11,975 bases of DNA. It comes from Candidatus Shapirobacteria bacterium (GTDB taxonomy: Bacteria; Patescibacteriota; Microgenomatia; UBA12405). Of this stretch, positions 6,650 to 11,968 are shown one piece after another. How positions within the stretch are numbered: position 1 is the stretch's first letter; the number at the start of each line of letters is the position of its first letter. The notes under the pieces were generated by a model, which was not told where the DNA came from, made no database searches, and saw nothing but the letters and a program-made list of their open reading frames with translations. Location: NCBI GenBank assembly GCA_020056515.1, contig JAGVHP010000028.1, positions 1-11,975 of the forward strand. The letters are read 5' to 3'. Made by a program: the position numbers and the translations under genes.

Positions 6650-8062
6650 GTGAAAAAGTTTTTTATCACCACTCCGATTTACTATATCAACGATGTGCCA
6701 CATATCGGTCATACCTGCACCACAGTGACGGCAGATATTGTCGGAAGGTGGCATCGGCAACTTGGAGAAGAGGTATTTTTTTTGACCGGGACTGACGAGC
6801 ATGGTCAAAAAGTGGCCGAAGTGGCAGAAAAAGAAGGATTATCGCCAAAAGACTATTGCGACAAAATCGCTCCCCGCTTTGAAGAAGCCTGGAAAAGTCT
6901 TGATATTTCATTTGACTTTTTTATCCGAACGACTGATCCCCGCCATGAGAAGGTAGTGGCTGAAGTGCTGCAAAAAATTTTTAATAGCGGCGATGTTTAT
7001 AAAGGAAAATATGAAGGTTATTACTGTGTCGGTTGCGAAAAATTTGTGACTGAAAGTGAACTGGTCGACAAACACTGTCCTCTACACCCACCGGAACAAA
7101 CAGAATTTAAAAGTGAAGAAAACTGGTTTTTTAAATTATCAAAATATGTACCGGAAATTATTAAATTGGTCGAGGATGACAAAACCAATTATATTTTACC
7201 GGCCGGTAAAAGAGCGGAAGTGTTGGCGAAATTAAAGGCCGGGGTTAACGATGTATCGTTATCGCGGGAAAAAGTTAGTTGGGGAATTCCTTTGCCTTGG
7301 GACAAGAGTCAAACTGTCTATGTTTGGTTTGACGCGCTTCTTAATTATTATAGTGTCACTCAGTTTATTGAAAGTAAAAGTGATTTCTGGCCGGCTAATT
7401 TACACCTGCTGGGAAAAGAAATTTTGTGGTTTCACACAGTAATTTGGCAGGCGATGTTGTTATCGGCTGACCTCCCATTGCCTTTAAAAACTTTTACTCA
7501 CAGTTTTTATATGATTGACGGACAGAAGATGTCCAAGTCGCTTGGCAATGTGATTAGTCCACAACAATTGATTGATTTGTTCGGGGTGGACGGTAGTCGG
7601 TATCTTATTGCCCGATCCTTTCCTGGAGAGAATGATGGTGACGTTGGAATGGAACGGTTTAAGGAAAAATACAATGCTGATTTGGCCAATAATCTGGGAA
7701 ATTTAGTGAGTAGAGTTTGTAAGCTGGGGGAAGGATTAAGAATTCAAAATCCCTCTAAATCTCCCTTTGAGGAAAGGGAGACTTTTTCGAAATTAATTGA
7801 TGAATTGAAACTGGGTGAGGCGATGGGGTGGGTGTTTGAAAAATTTATCGATAAGTCAAATAACCGACTAAATGAAGTGGCGCCGTGGAAATTAGAAGCA
7901 ACAGATCCAAAAAGAATCGAGGTGCTGACCGAGTGTGTCAATAATTTGCGACATGCTGCGTTTTTCCTAAAACCAATTATGCCGGAAACGTGTAGATTGG
8001 TTGAAAAGGTATTGGGTGAGGAAATAAAACCGTTGGAAAAACCGTTGTTTCCGAGAATATGA
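6650..8062 (+). CDS. metG: methionyl-tRNA synthetase
   Basis: Charges tRNA-Met with methionine (class I synthetase). Visible landmarks: the TTPIYYIND start, HIGH at residues 18-21, FLTGTDEHGQK near 44-54, a zinc-knuckle candidate C126-V-G-C129 with C143-P-L-H146, and KMSKS at 293-297. It continues into a helical anticodon-binding domain (NNLGNLVSRV, later EVAPWKL). At 470 aa it is short, ending after the anticodon-binding domain without the C-terminal EMAP-II-like tRNA-binding domain that many bacterial MetG proteins carry. The start is GTG, 3 bp after the rpsT stop, with AAGAAGG about 11 nt upstream; the KKFFITTPIYY start supports it. Residues about 367-379 are encoded by a hairpin repeat inserted between anticodon-domain helices. 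The stop overlaps the tatD start (ATGA). Confidence 0.96.
   Translation: MKKFFITTPIYYINDVPHIGHTCTTVTADIVGRWHRQLGEEVFFLTGTDEHGQKVAEVAEKEGLSPKDYCDKIAPRFEEAWKSLDISFDFFIRTTDPRHEKVVAEVLQKIFNSGDVYKGKYEGYYCVGCEKFVTESELVDKHCPLHPPEQTEFKSEENWFFKLSKYVPEIIKLVEDDKTNYILPAGKRAEVLAKLKAGVNDVSLSREKVSWGIPLPWDKSQTVYVWFDALLNYYSVTQFIESKSDFWPANLHLLGKEILWFHTVIWQAMLLSADLPLPLKTFTHSFYMIDGQKMSKSLGNVISPQQLIDLFGVDGSRYLIARSFPGENDGDVGMERFKEKYNADLANNLGNLVSRVCKLGEGLRIQNPSKSPFEERETFSKLIDELKLGEAMGWVFEKFIDKSNNRLNEVAPWKLEATDPKRIEVLTECVNNLRHAAFFLKPIMPETCRLVEKVLGEEIKPLEKPLFPRI
7748..7784. repeat. intragenic palindromic element, copy 1 (in metG)
   Basis: A 37-bp element. The stem is 7757-7768 with 7773-7784 (12 positions, one A/C mismatch) around a GAGG loop, preceded by a 9-nt leader AATCCCTCT. 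It is read in frame as NPSKSPF followed by EERETF. It shares leader and stem with the two copies in tatD but has a different loop and is 2 bp longer. It falls between two helices of the anticodon-binding domain, a place likely to tolerate insertion. Confidence 0.8.
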
Positions 8063-8829
8063 TTGATACTCATGCCCATGTAAATCCCTCTAAATCTCCC
8101 TTTGACAAGGGAGACTTAAATGATTTTAAGATAGGTGAACTTGACTTTGTAATCTTGTCAGCGGCAAATATGGAAACGTCAATATCTAATGTTGAGTTAG
8201 CAAAAATAGACAAAAGACTGTTGGCGGCGGTAGGAATACATCCACGGGAAACAATTACGAATTACGAATTATCAATTACGAATTTAGAAAAATTATTAAA
8301 AGAAAATCAAGAAATAATTGCAGTGGGAGAATGTGGACTGGACTATTCCAATCTCCCTAAATCCCCCTTTGACAAGGGGGACTTTCAAGAGATGGAGGTG
8401 TTGTTTAGACAACAGATTGAGCTGGCCAAGAAATATAATAAGCCTCTAATTGTCCACGCCCGAAAAGCAGTGGAGGAAGTGTTTGATATATTAAGGGGAA
8501 GCAATACCAGAGGGGTAGTTCATTGTTATACTGGGGGTAAAAAAAGAGTTCAAAAAGTATTGGATTTGGGTAAAGACTGGTTTTTTGGAATAGACGGAAA
8601 TGTGACTTATGAGGAGGGTTTGGTGGAGGTGGTCAAGGTAATACCCCACGAGAGGCTCTTGGCTGAAACCGACTCGCCCGAGCTGACTCCCCTGCCATTC
8701 AGGGGGCAAAAAAATTCTCCCGAAAATGTAAAGTATGTATATCAAAAAATAGCAGAGATCTGGGGGATGAGTTTTGACGAAACTGAAAAAATACTAGATG
8801 AAAATGCCAGGAGATTATTTTTGCAGTAA
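8059..8829 (+). CDS. tatD: TatD family metal-dependent hydrolase (putative DNase)
   Basis: A 256-aa TIM-barrel hydrolase of the TatD family, which has 3'-5' exonuclease or DNA-repair-type nuclease activity in characterised members. Metal ligands are in place: H5 and H7 (DTHAH), E91 (VGECGLDY), H133 (IVHAR), H155 (VVHCYTG) and D205 (AETDSPEL). The start overlaps metG by 4 bp (ATGA), so the two are coupled; metG-tatD linkage is common in bacteria. Three segments look like added repeat-encoded peptides: residues 9-20, residues about 66-75 and residues 98-109. All lie in loops that vary in the family, and all are in frame, so the enzyme should still fold. A terminator-like hairpin follows immediately at the stop. 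The 3' end overlaps the convergent winged-helix gene by 15 bp. Confidence 0.92.
   Translation: MIDTHAHVNPSKSPFDKGDLNDFKIGELDFVILSAANMETSISNVELAKIDKRLLAAVGIHPRETITNYELSITNLEKLLKENQEIIAVGECGLDYSNLPKSPFDKGDFQEMEVLFRQQIELAKKYNKPLIVHARKAVEEVFDILRGSNTRGVVHCYTGGKKRVQKVLDLGKDWFFGIDGNVTYEEGLVEVVKVIPHERLLAETDSPELTPLPFRGQKNSPENVKYVYQKIAEIWGMSFDETEKILDENARRLFLQ
8083..8117. repeat. intragenic palindromic element, copy 2 (in tatD N-terminus)
   Basis: A 35-bp element: leader AATCCCTCT, stem 8092-8102 with 8107-8117 (11 positions, one A/C mismatch), loop TGAC. It encodes NPSKSPFDKGDL (residues 9-20) immediately after the DTHAHV metal-binding start, where other TatD proteins usually continue with a short acidic helix. 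Confidence 0.85.
8254..8284. repeat. heptamer tandem repeat ATTACGA (4.4 units) inside tatD
   Basis: Units at 8254, 8261, 8268 and 8275 read ATTACGA, ATTACGA, ATTATCA, ATTACGA, then a partial ATT. Read in frame they give ITNYELSITN (residues about 66-75). The third unit differs from the others at two positions. It sits between the GIHP motif and the EIIAVGECG strand, replacing part of a surface helix. Confidence 0.75.
8350..8384. repeat. intragenic palindromic element, copy 3 (in tatD, after GECGLDY)
   Basis: A 35-bp element: leader AATCTCCCT, stem 8359-8369 with 8374-8384, loop TGAC. It encodes NLPKSPFDKGDF (residues 98-109) just after the metal-ligand motif GECGLDY, in the loop before the FRQQIELAKK helix. 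Compared with copy 2, one stem base pair has changed on both sides (T-A to C-G), so pairing is kept. Confidence 0.85.
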
Positions 8830-9762
8830 AAAACGGCGGTAGGAAGGGCGCCAGAGACGGCCGTTTTTTTGATCGAAGTCGGCGACAATTTTGAAACTGC
8901 AGTCTTGAAATAATTTTTGATAATAAACAGTGGTAAAACAAAAACGGGTCAAACCTTCCTGAGCCTGAAAAGTCCAGGGTTGATAAAAACGAAGAGCTTT
9001 GTGACGAGGGTCGATAACCACCGAAATAATAACTTGGCCTTTGGTTTTTAAAAGACGAAAGATATTTCCCGTAGCCAGTTGGTTTTGAAAATGAGTAGTG
9101 TTGAAATTAAGACGAAAATCATTAATGATCAGGTCGAAGGTAGAATCAGCTAAGCGGGAGTGGCGAAGGTCATCGTAAGTGGTGTGAAATAAAGGTAAAG
9201 ATAATTTATCAATTTGATTCTGGTGGAGAGCCAGGGCCCGAGAATCAAAATTGGAAAAATAGACTTCGGAACCGGGGAATACTTTAGCCGCAGCTTCGAC
9301 GTTGTCGGCGGAAAAAGAATTGACGACTAAGATTAGTTTAGTTTTTTTAATTTTGGGTAATATTTGTTCGCGTTTGGCGGCAGAAAATAGGTCGAATAAA
9401 ACTTTTCGGGGATTTTGGGGGTTATTCATATATTCCAAATAAGATTGAGTGGGGGTAGTACCCTCAACTCGGGGGGTAGGAATGTGAGGGATAGTACTTT
9501 TGTTTGAAATAAAGACATAACCACGATTACGGATAGTTTTGATGGTATAGGCAGAAGAAAGTTTGCGACGAACCAAGTAAATCAGGCGGTCGATTTGCCA
9601 GTCGGAATACCTTTTAAGCCAATTTTGACCCCAGATGGCTTGAGCGATTTCGTCTCTGGACACCACTGAATCTGATTTTTGTACTAGAGCCTCAAGCGTC
9701 TTGGACTCTTCTTTGGTGAAGTAGGTCAATGGATCCTTGGCTAATTTGGCTTCATTTAACAT
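8815..9762 (-). CDS. OmpR/PhoB-type winged-helix domain fused to a degenerate class I methyltransferase-like domain
   Basis: A 315-aa protein. Residues about 12-86 match the OmpR/PhoB C-terminal DNA-binding fold: LTYFTKEESKTLEALV, VVSRDEIAQAIWG (the usual L/I-x-x-x-V/I-W step), a recognition-helix region SDWQIDRLIYLVRRKL, and the TIRNRGYVF wing (76-84). No receiver domain is present. After a linker (87-140), residues about 141-296 have a Rossmann methyltransferase-like layout: a LILVVNSF strand, EVYFSNFD, then STFDLIINDFRLNF (207-220) and IFRLLKTKGQVIISVVID (234-251). The glycine-rich SAM-binding loop is not evident (NSFSADN at 148-154), so binding and catalysis are doubtful. It has its own TTGACA-17-TATCCT promoter 6 nt before the ATG. 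It is convergent with tatD (15-bp overlap) and divergent from the small-ORF group. It could be a transcription regulator that senses a ligand, or a modified-substrate enzyme. The first domain is sure; the second is probable. Confidence 0.75.
   Translation of the reverse strand: MLNEAKLAKDPLTYFTKEESKTLEALVQKSDSVVSRDEIAQAIWGQNWLKRYSDWQIDRLIYLVRRKLSSAYTIKTIRNRGYVFISNKSTIPHIPTPRVEGTTPTQSYLEYMNNPQNPRKVLFDLFSAAKREQILPKIKKTKLILVVNSFSADNVEAAAKVFPGSEVYFSNFDSRALALHQNQIDKLSLPLFHTTYDDLRHSRLADSTFDLIINDFRLNFNTTHFQNQLATGNIFRLLKTKGQVIISVVIDPRHKALRFYQPWTFQAQEGLTRFCFTTVYYQKLFQDCSFKIVADFDQKNGRLWRPSYRRFLLQK
8828..8870 (+). terminator. bidirectional terminator-like hairpin after tatD
   Basis: Arms AAAAAACGGC (8828-8837) and GCCGTTTTTT (8860-8869) can pair perfectly over 10 bp around a 22-nt loop that contains GGCGCC. 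On the plus strand a run of seven T follows GCCG, and the left arm overlaps the tatD stop, so it should end the rpsT-metG-tatD message. The same structure has a T run on the minus strand but lies inside the last codons of the convergent gene. Confidence 0.7.
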
Positions 9763-9764
9763 TG

Positions 9765-9822
9765 TTATAGGATACCAAAAAGTCAGATTGGTGTCAAGAA
9801 ACTCCCTTTCTTTATCCTATAA
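9765..9822. promoter_or_regulatory. 10-bp inverted repeat spanning the divergent promoters (candidate operator)
   Basis: TATCCTATAA occurs on the plus strand at 9813-9822 and on the minus strand at 9765-9774, as two perfect inverted 10-mers separated by 38 bp. Each copy covers the -10 region of one divergent promoter. It may be only shared promoter sequence, or an operator pair, for example for the adjacent winged-helix protein. Confidence 0.45.
9769..9797 (-). promoter_or_regulatory. promoter of the winged-helix fusion gene, TTGACA-17-TATCCT
   Basis: On the minus strand a perfect TTGACA (9792-9797) lies 17 bp before TATCCT (9769-9774), with 6 nt between the -10 box and the ATG at 9760-9762. 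This is a strong -35 with a fair -10 and, as at other starts here, implies a leaderless mRNA. Confidence 0.7.
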
Positions 9823-9823
9823 T
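9818..9823 (+). promoter_or_regulatory. -10 box of the small-ORF group (leaderless)
   Basis: A perfect TATAAT is followed by 6 nt (GCGGGT) and an ATG at 9830. No convincing -35 is present at 16-18 bp (CAAGAA at 17 bp). The matching short spacing at three other starts in this window supports it. Confidence 0.5.
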
Positions 9824-9829
9824 GCGGGT

Positions 9830-9925
9830 ATGCAAAATAACGTGGATACTATTTTTGGGCCGGTTGGTCTAAATGAAAAAAATGCTTTATTAACGGCTGA
9901 TGAAGTCGCTGCGGTTGGTTGTTAA
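9830..9925 (+). CDS. 31-aa small ORF (possible leader peptide or small protein)
   Basis: ATG lies 6 nt after a TATAAT box and gives MQNNVDTIFGPVGLNEKNAL, continuing to a C-terminal cysteine (31 aa). A longer reading of this frame from an ATG at 9737 is rejected because it would run back through both divergent promoters into the opposite gene. The peptide has no hydrophobic segment and no family I recognise. Its last codons and stop are part of a perfect 14-bp palindrome, and the next gene begins 8 nt after the stop, so it might act as a translated leader for that gene. It could also be a genuine short protein, or chance. Confidence 0.4.
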   Translation: MQNNVDTIFGPVGLNEKNALLTADEVAAVGC

Positions 9926-9930
9926 CAACC
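9917..9930. promoter_or_regulatory. 14-bp perfect palindrome at the 31-aa ORF stop
   Basis: GGTTGTTAACAACC is a perfect 7+7 palindrome that includes the TAA stop of the 31-aa ORF and ends 3 nt before the next ATG. The half-motif GTTGTTAA recurs at 10165-10172, upstream of the 90-aa gene. It could be an operator for a dimeric regulator; with no loop it makes a poor RNA hairpin. Confidence 0.5.
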
Positions 9931-9933
9931 CAT

Positions 9934-10161
9934 ATGGCTAAATATAAACTAAATCCCGAATTACCCACCAAAAATGAGGTGGAAGAGATGTTGATTGCTT
10001 CAGTAAGGAAAAATGTCGCCGCACGGAGGAGTCAACCAGTATCCGCAGGAGATGTCATGGTTGCCATAGATAGAGTTGTTATGGCAGGTATTGCGGTTGG
10101 AATAGGTTCAGAGGCGACATATAGGGTATTAGCTGAATTATTAGAGGTTCGGGGGGGATAA
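9934..10161 (+). CDS. hypothetical 75-aa protein
   Basis: ATG at 9934 begins MAKYKLNPELPTKNEVEEML. An in-frame TTG at 9919 would overlap the preceding ORF and is less likely. The protein is predicted to be soluble and mostly helical: a charged helix EVEEMLIASVRKNVAARR, a break at QPVSAGD, a long Ala/Val/Gly-rich helix VMVAIDRVVMAGIAVGIG, and a C-terminal helix ATYRVLAELLEVR. I recognise no family. There is no Shine-Dalgarno; the start is 8 nt after the stop of the 31-aa ORF, so it may rely on coupling. It is followed after 23 bp by the 90-aa ORF, suggesting one transcript. Codon use looks like that of the neighbouring genes. Confidence 0.6.
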   Translation: MAKYKLNPELPTKNEVEEMLIASVRKNVAARRSQPVSAGDVMVAIDRVVMAGIAVGIGSEATYRVLAELLEVRGG

Positions 10162-10184
10162 AAAGTTGTTAATTTATTAAAAAT

Positions 10185-10457
10185 ATGACAGAAAATTTTG
10201 TAATATCGAAATTGTTTGTAGAAGGATACGCTGAGGTGATTAGGAGAGCTTTGCCGAGAGTTGAAGGATTACCTGAGGGTGTCTATGTGGCAAAAGTGGA
10301 AGAGGAAGGACCACCCAACCCTTTTATCGCGATAGATACTGGTTTATACGAGTCTTGTAAATGGTTAAACGCTTATCATCGAGGTGCCTTAAGGGTGGGA
10401 AAAATGAATAATAATCCGGATAAATTAGCGGAGAATTTGACTAGAAAAAGCCAATAA
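10185..10457 (+). CDS. hypothetical 90-aa protein
   Basis: ATG at 10185 follows a very AT-rich 23-bp spacer. The protein seems a small alpha/beta domain: an N-terminal helix VEGYAEVIRRALPRV, a strand EGVYVAKVEEEGP, a strand PFIAIDTG, a helix LYESCKWLNAYHRG and a basic C-terminus. I recognise no family. It has no membrane segment and no evident catalytic motif apart from isolated His, Cys and Asp residues. The 3' end is convergent with the thioredoxin-like gene, with only 3 bp between the stops and no terminator hairpin visible. Together with the 75-aa gene it may form a two-gene unit. Confidence 0.6.
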   Translation: MTENFVISKLFVEGYAEVIRRALPRVEGLPEGVYVAKVEEEGPPNPFIAIDTGLYESCKWLNAYHRGALRVGKMNNNPDKLAENLTRKSQ

Positions 10458-10460
10458 GGT

Positions 10461-10703
10461 CTATTCCAAATAATCTGAAATTATAGCTTCCAATTCTTTG
10501 GCCGGTGGGTATTTGTCGATGAGAGCGACTTCGTTGTTGATTAATAAAATTGTTTTTCCCTGCAGGCCCAGGGAATAAACCCGGTGCATGTCGGAAATAT
10601 ACTCGGGGTCGTAATCGATTTGAAGACGCTTGGCAATAATTTCAATATCAGTAAACATTTTTTTTCCGGCCGGTGAACCACGATCATAAAGCTGGATACG
10701 CAT
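10461..10703 (-). CDS. thioredoxin-fold-like small protein lacking the CxxC motif
   Basis: An 80-aa protein. I chose the ATG at 10701-10703, 6 bp after the tsaD stop; an in-frame TTG two codons earlier is possible. The order MRIQLYDRG (strand), KKMFTDIEIIAKRLQI (helix), DYDPEYI (strand), then GKTILLINNEVALIDKYPPAKELEAII (hairpin and helix) matches small thioredoxin/glutaredoxin-like proteins. These usually read GCPxC after the first strand, but here it is GSPAG, with Ser10 and Gly13 in place of the two cysteines. The usual cis-proline before the third strand also appears to be missing (GKTIL). Redox activity is therefore unlikely; a binding or scaffold role is more plausible. It lies in an operon with tsaD. 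The fold call is moderate. Confidence 0.6.
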   Translation of the reverse strand: MRIQLYDRGSPAGKKMFTDIEIIAKRLQIDYDPEYISDMHRVYSLGLQGKTILLINNEVALIDKYPPAKELEAIISDYLE

Positions 10704-10709
10704 GACCAA

Positions 10710-11732
10710 TTATAATTCTAACCTGGGACTAATGTCTAATTCAAGATCATTGATTGATTTATTTTTTTGAAAACGATAAAGGGCGGCAAGAGCAATCATG
10801 GCGGCATTGTCGGTATTGAGTTTCTTTTGTGGCGGGAAGAAGATAGGGAGTTTTTTAGTTTTGGCAAGTTGGCGCAGTTGGCGGCGAAGGGTAAGATTGG
10901 CCAAGACACCGCCGGAGGCCAGAAGGGAGGTGGGGCGACATAAATCAATCGCTAAGGAAAACTTGCGGATTAAGTGCTCGAAAACCGAGGCCTGAATTGT
11001 GGCCGAAAGATCGGAAAGGTGAGAGGCAATCTTAGCAGCCGGCCAATCTTTGATTTGATAATAGAAAGAGGTTTTTAACCCCGAAAAAGAGAAATTTAAA
11101 ATATTTTTAGGTTGAAGTGGTTGGGGTAATTTTAAAAAGTCGGTTTGGCCGACGGCAGCGACTCTTTCGATAACCGGACCGCCCGGGTAACCGAGGCTTA
11201 AAAGTTTGGCGGATTTATCCAGGGCTTCGCCGGCAGCGTCATCCAGAGTCTCCCCCACTACCTGATAATCGCCAATTTTTTTGATCAGCACCATTTTAGT
11301 ATGACCGCCGGAGACAGTCAGGCCAAGAAAAGGAAAACGAGGCAAAATATGGGGTGAGCCGTTTTTATTTTTGAGAAAGACGGAGAGCAAATGGCCCTCG
11401 ACATGGTTGACAGCTACGAAGGGGATGTGATTAGTTTTGGCCAGTTCTTTGGCGAAATTGTAACCAATACTTAAAGTAATTCCTAAACCAGGTCCTCGGG
11501 TAGCGGCAATTAAGTCAATGTCGGTTAGTTTAATTCCTGATCGTTTGAGGGCTAAGGAGACAATGGCGGGAAGACGCTGTTGATGGGCTCGTTTGGCAAT
11601 GTCAGGGACGACACCGCCATAGATAGAATGAAGATTGATTTGGGAAGAAATGACATTGGATAAGATCCGGTCGTTTTGTAAAACTGCCGCACAGGTATCA
11701 TCACAACTGGTTTCAATGCCAAGAATATACAT
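10710..11732 (-). CDS. tsaD: tRNA N6-adenosine threonylcarbamoyltransferase TsaD
   Basis: A 340-aa ASKHA-fold protein that, with TsaB and TsaE, transfers the threonylcarbamoyl group from threonylcarbamoyl-AMP to A37 of ANN-decoding tRNAs (t6A). Motifs are complete: LGIETSCDDT (4-13), the metal-binding HVEGH (110-114), VSGGHT (140-145), GETLDDAAGEALDK (160-173), GGPVIE (184-189), FSFSGLKT, SGGVLAN, and NTDNAAMIA near the C-terminus. Length is normal for the family. The ATG overlaps the stop of the upstream 78-aa gene by one base (TAATG), so translation is probably coupled; no Shine-Dalgarno is seen. The thioredoxin-like gene follows within 6 bp. tsaB, tsaC and tsaE are not in the window. Confidence 0.97.
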   Translation of the reverse strand: MYILGIETSCDDTCAAVLQNDRILSNVISSQINLHSIYGGVVPDIAKRAHQQRLPAIVSLALKRSGIKLTDIDLIAATRGPGLGITLSIGYNFAKELAKTNHIPFVAVNHVEGHLLSVFLKNKNGSPHILPRFPFLGLTVSGGHTKMVLIKKIGDYQVVGETLDDAAGEALDKSAKLLSLGYPGGPVIERVAAVGQTDFLKLPQPLQPKNILNFSFSGLKTSFYYQIKDWPAAKIASHLSDLSATIQASVFEHLIRKFSLAIDLCRPTSLLASGGVLANLTLRRQLRQLAKTKKLPIFFPPQKKLNTDNAAMIALAALYRFQKNKSINDLELDISPRLEL

Positions 11733-11968
11733 TAAGGAAATAGTCTGGATTCGACTAAAGCAGCGGCAACCGGTACAGGGACATCGTGAACAAGTCCGTC
11801 TTGATCTTGAACCAAAACCCTTTTTCCGTCAGAAGCTAATCCGGCTAGTCTGTAAACAGGGATATGGTGAAGTGGTAGGTCGTGTTTTAAGCCGGTGCGT
11901 GGATCGACAACTATTTGACGAGGCCCAAAACGATCGATATGGGTTTCACCCGTAAGAATAAAAGTCAT
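11732..11968 (-). CDS. hypothetical 78-aa protein with internal duplication
   Basis: A 78-aa protein with no family I recognise. It looks beta-rich and soluble. Two segments align without gaps: residues 17-33 (RQIVVDPRTGLKHDLPL) and 49-65 (KRVLVQDQDGLVHDVPV), sharing V, G-L, H-D and P with conservative changes elsewhere, 32 residues apart. This suggests two copies of a beta-hairpin unit. The start ATG is 7 bp from the right edge, so its promoter and any upstream operon partner are not visible, and an earlier start outside the window cannot be excluded. It overlaps tsaD by 1 bp, suggesting co-expression with it. Confidence 0.6.
   Translation of the reverse strand: MTFILTGETHIDRFGPRQIVVDPRTGLKHDLPLHHIPVYRLAGLASDGKRVLVQDQDGLVHDVPVPVAAALVESRLFP

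Noticed and set aside
7748..8384. CRISPR array formed by the repeated elements
   Set aside because: Spacing is irregular (about 335 and 267 bp), copies lie in conserved genes, and no spacer structure or cas gene is present.
9737..9829. Upstream extension of the 31-aa ORF from an ATG at 9737
   Set aside because: It would run antisense through the first codons and promoter of the winged-helix gene and upstream of the TATAAT box; the ATG at 9830 fits the promoter.
9919..9933. TTG start for the 75-aa gene
   Set aside because: It overlaps the 31-aa ORF and lies inside the palindrome; the ATG at 9934 is preferred.
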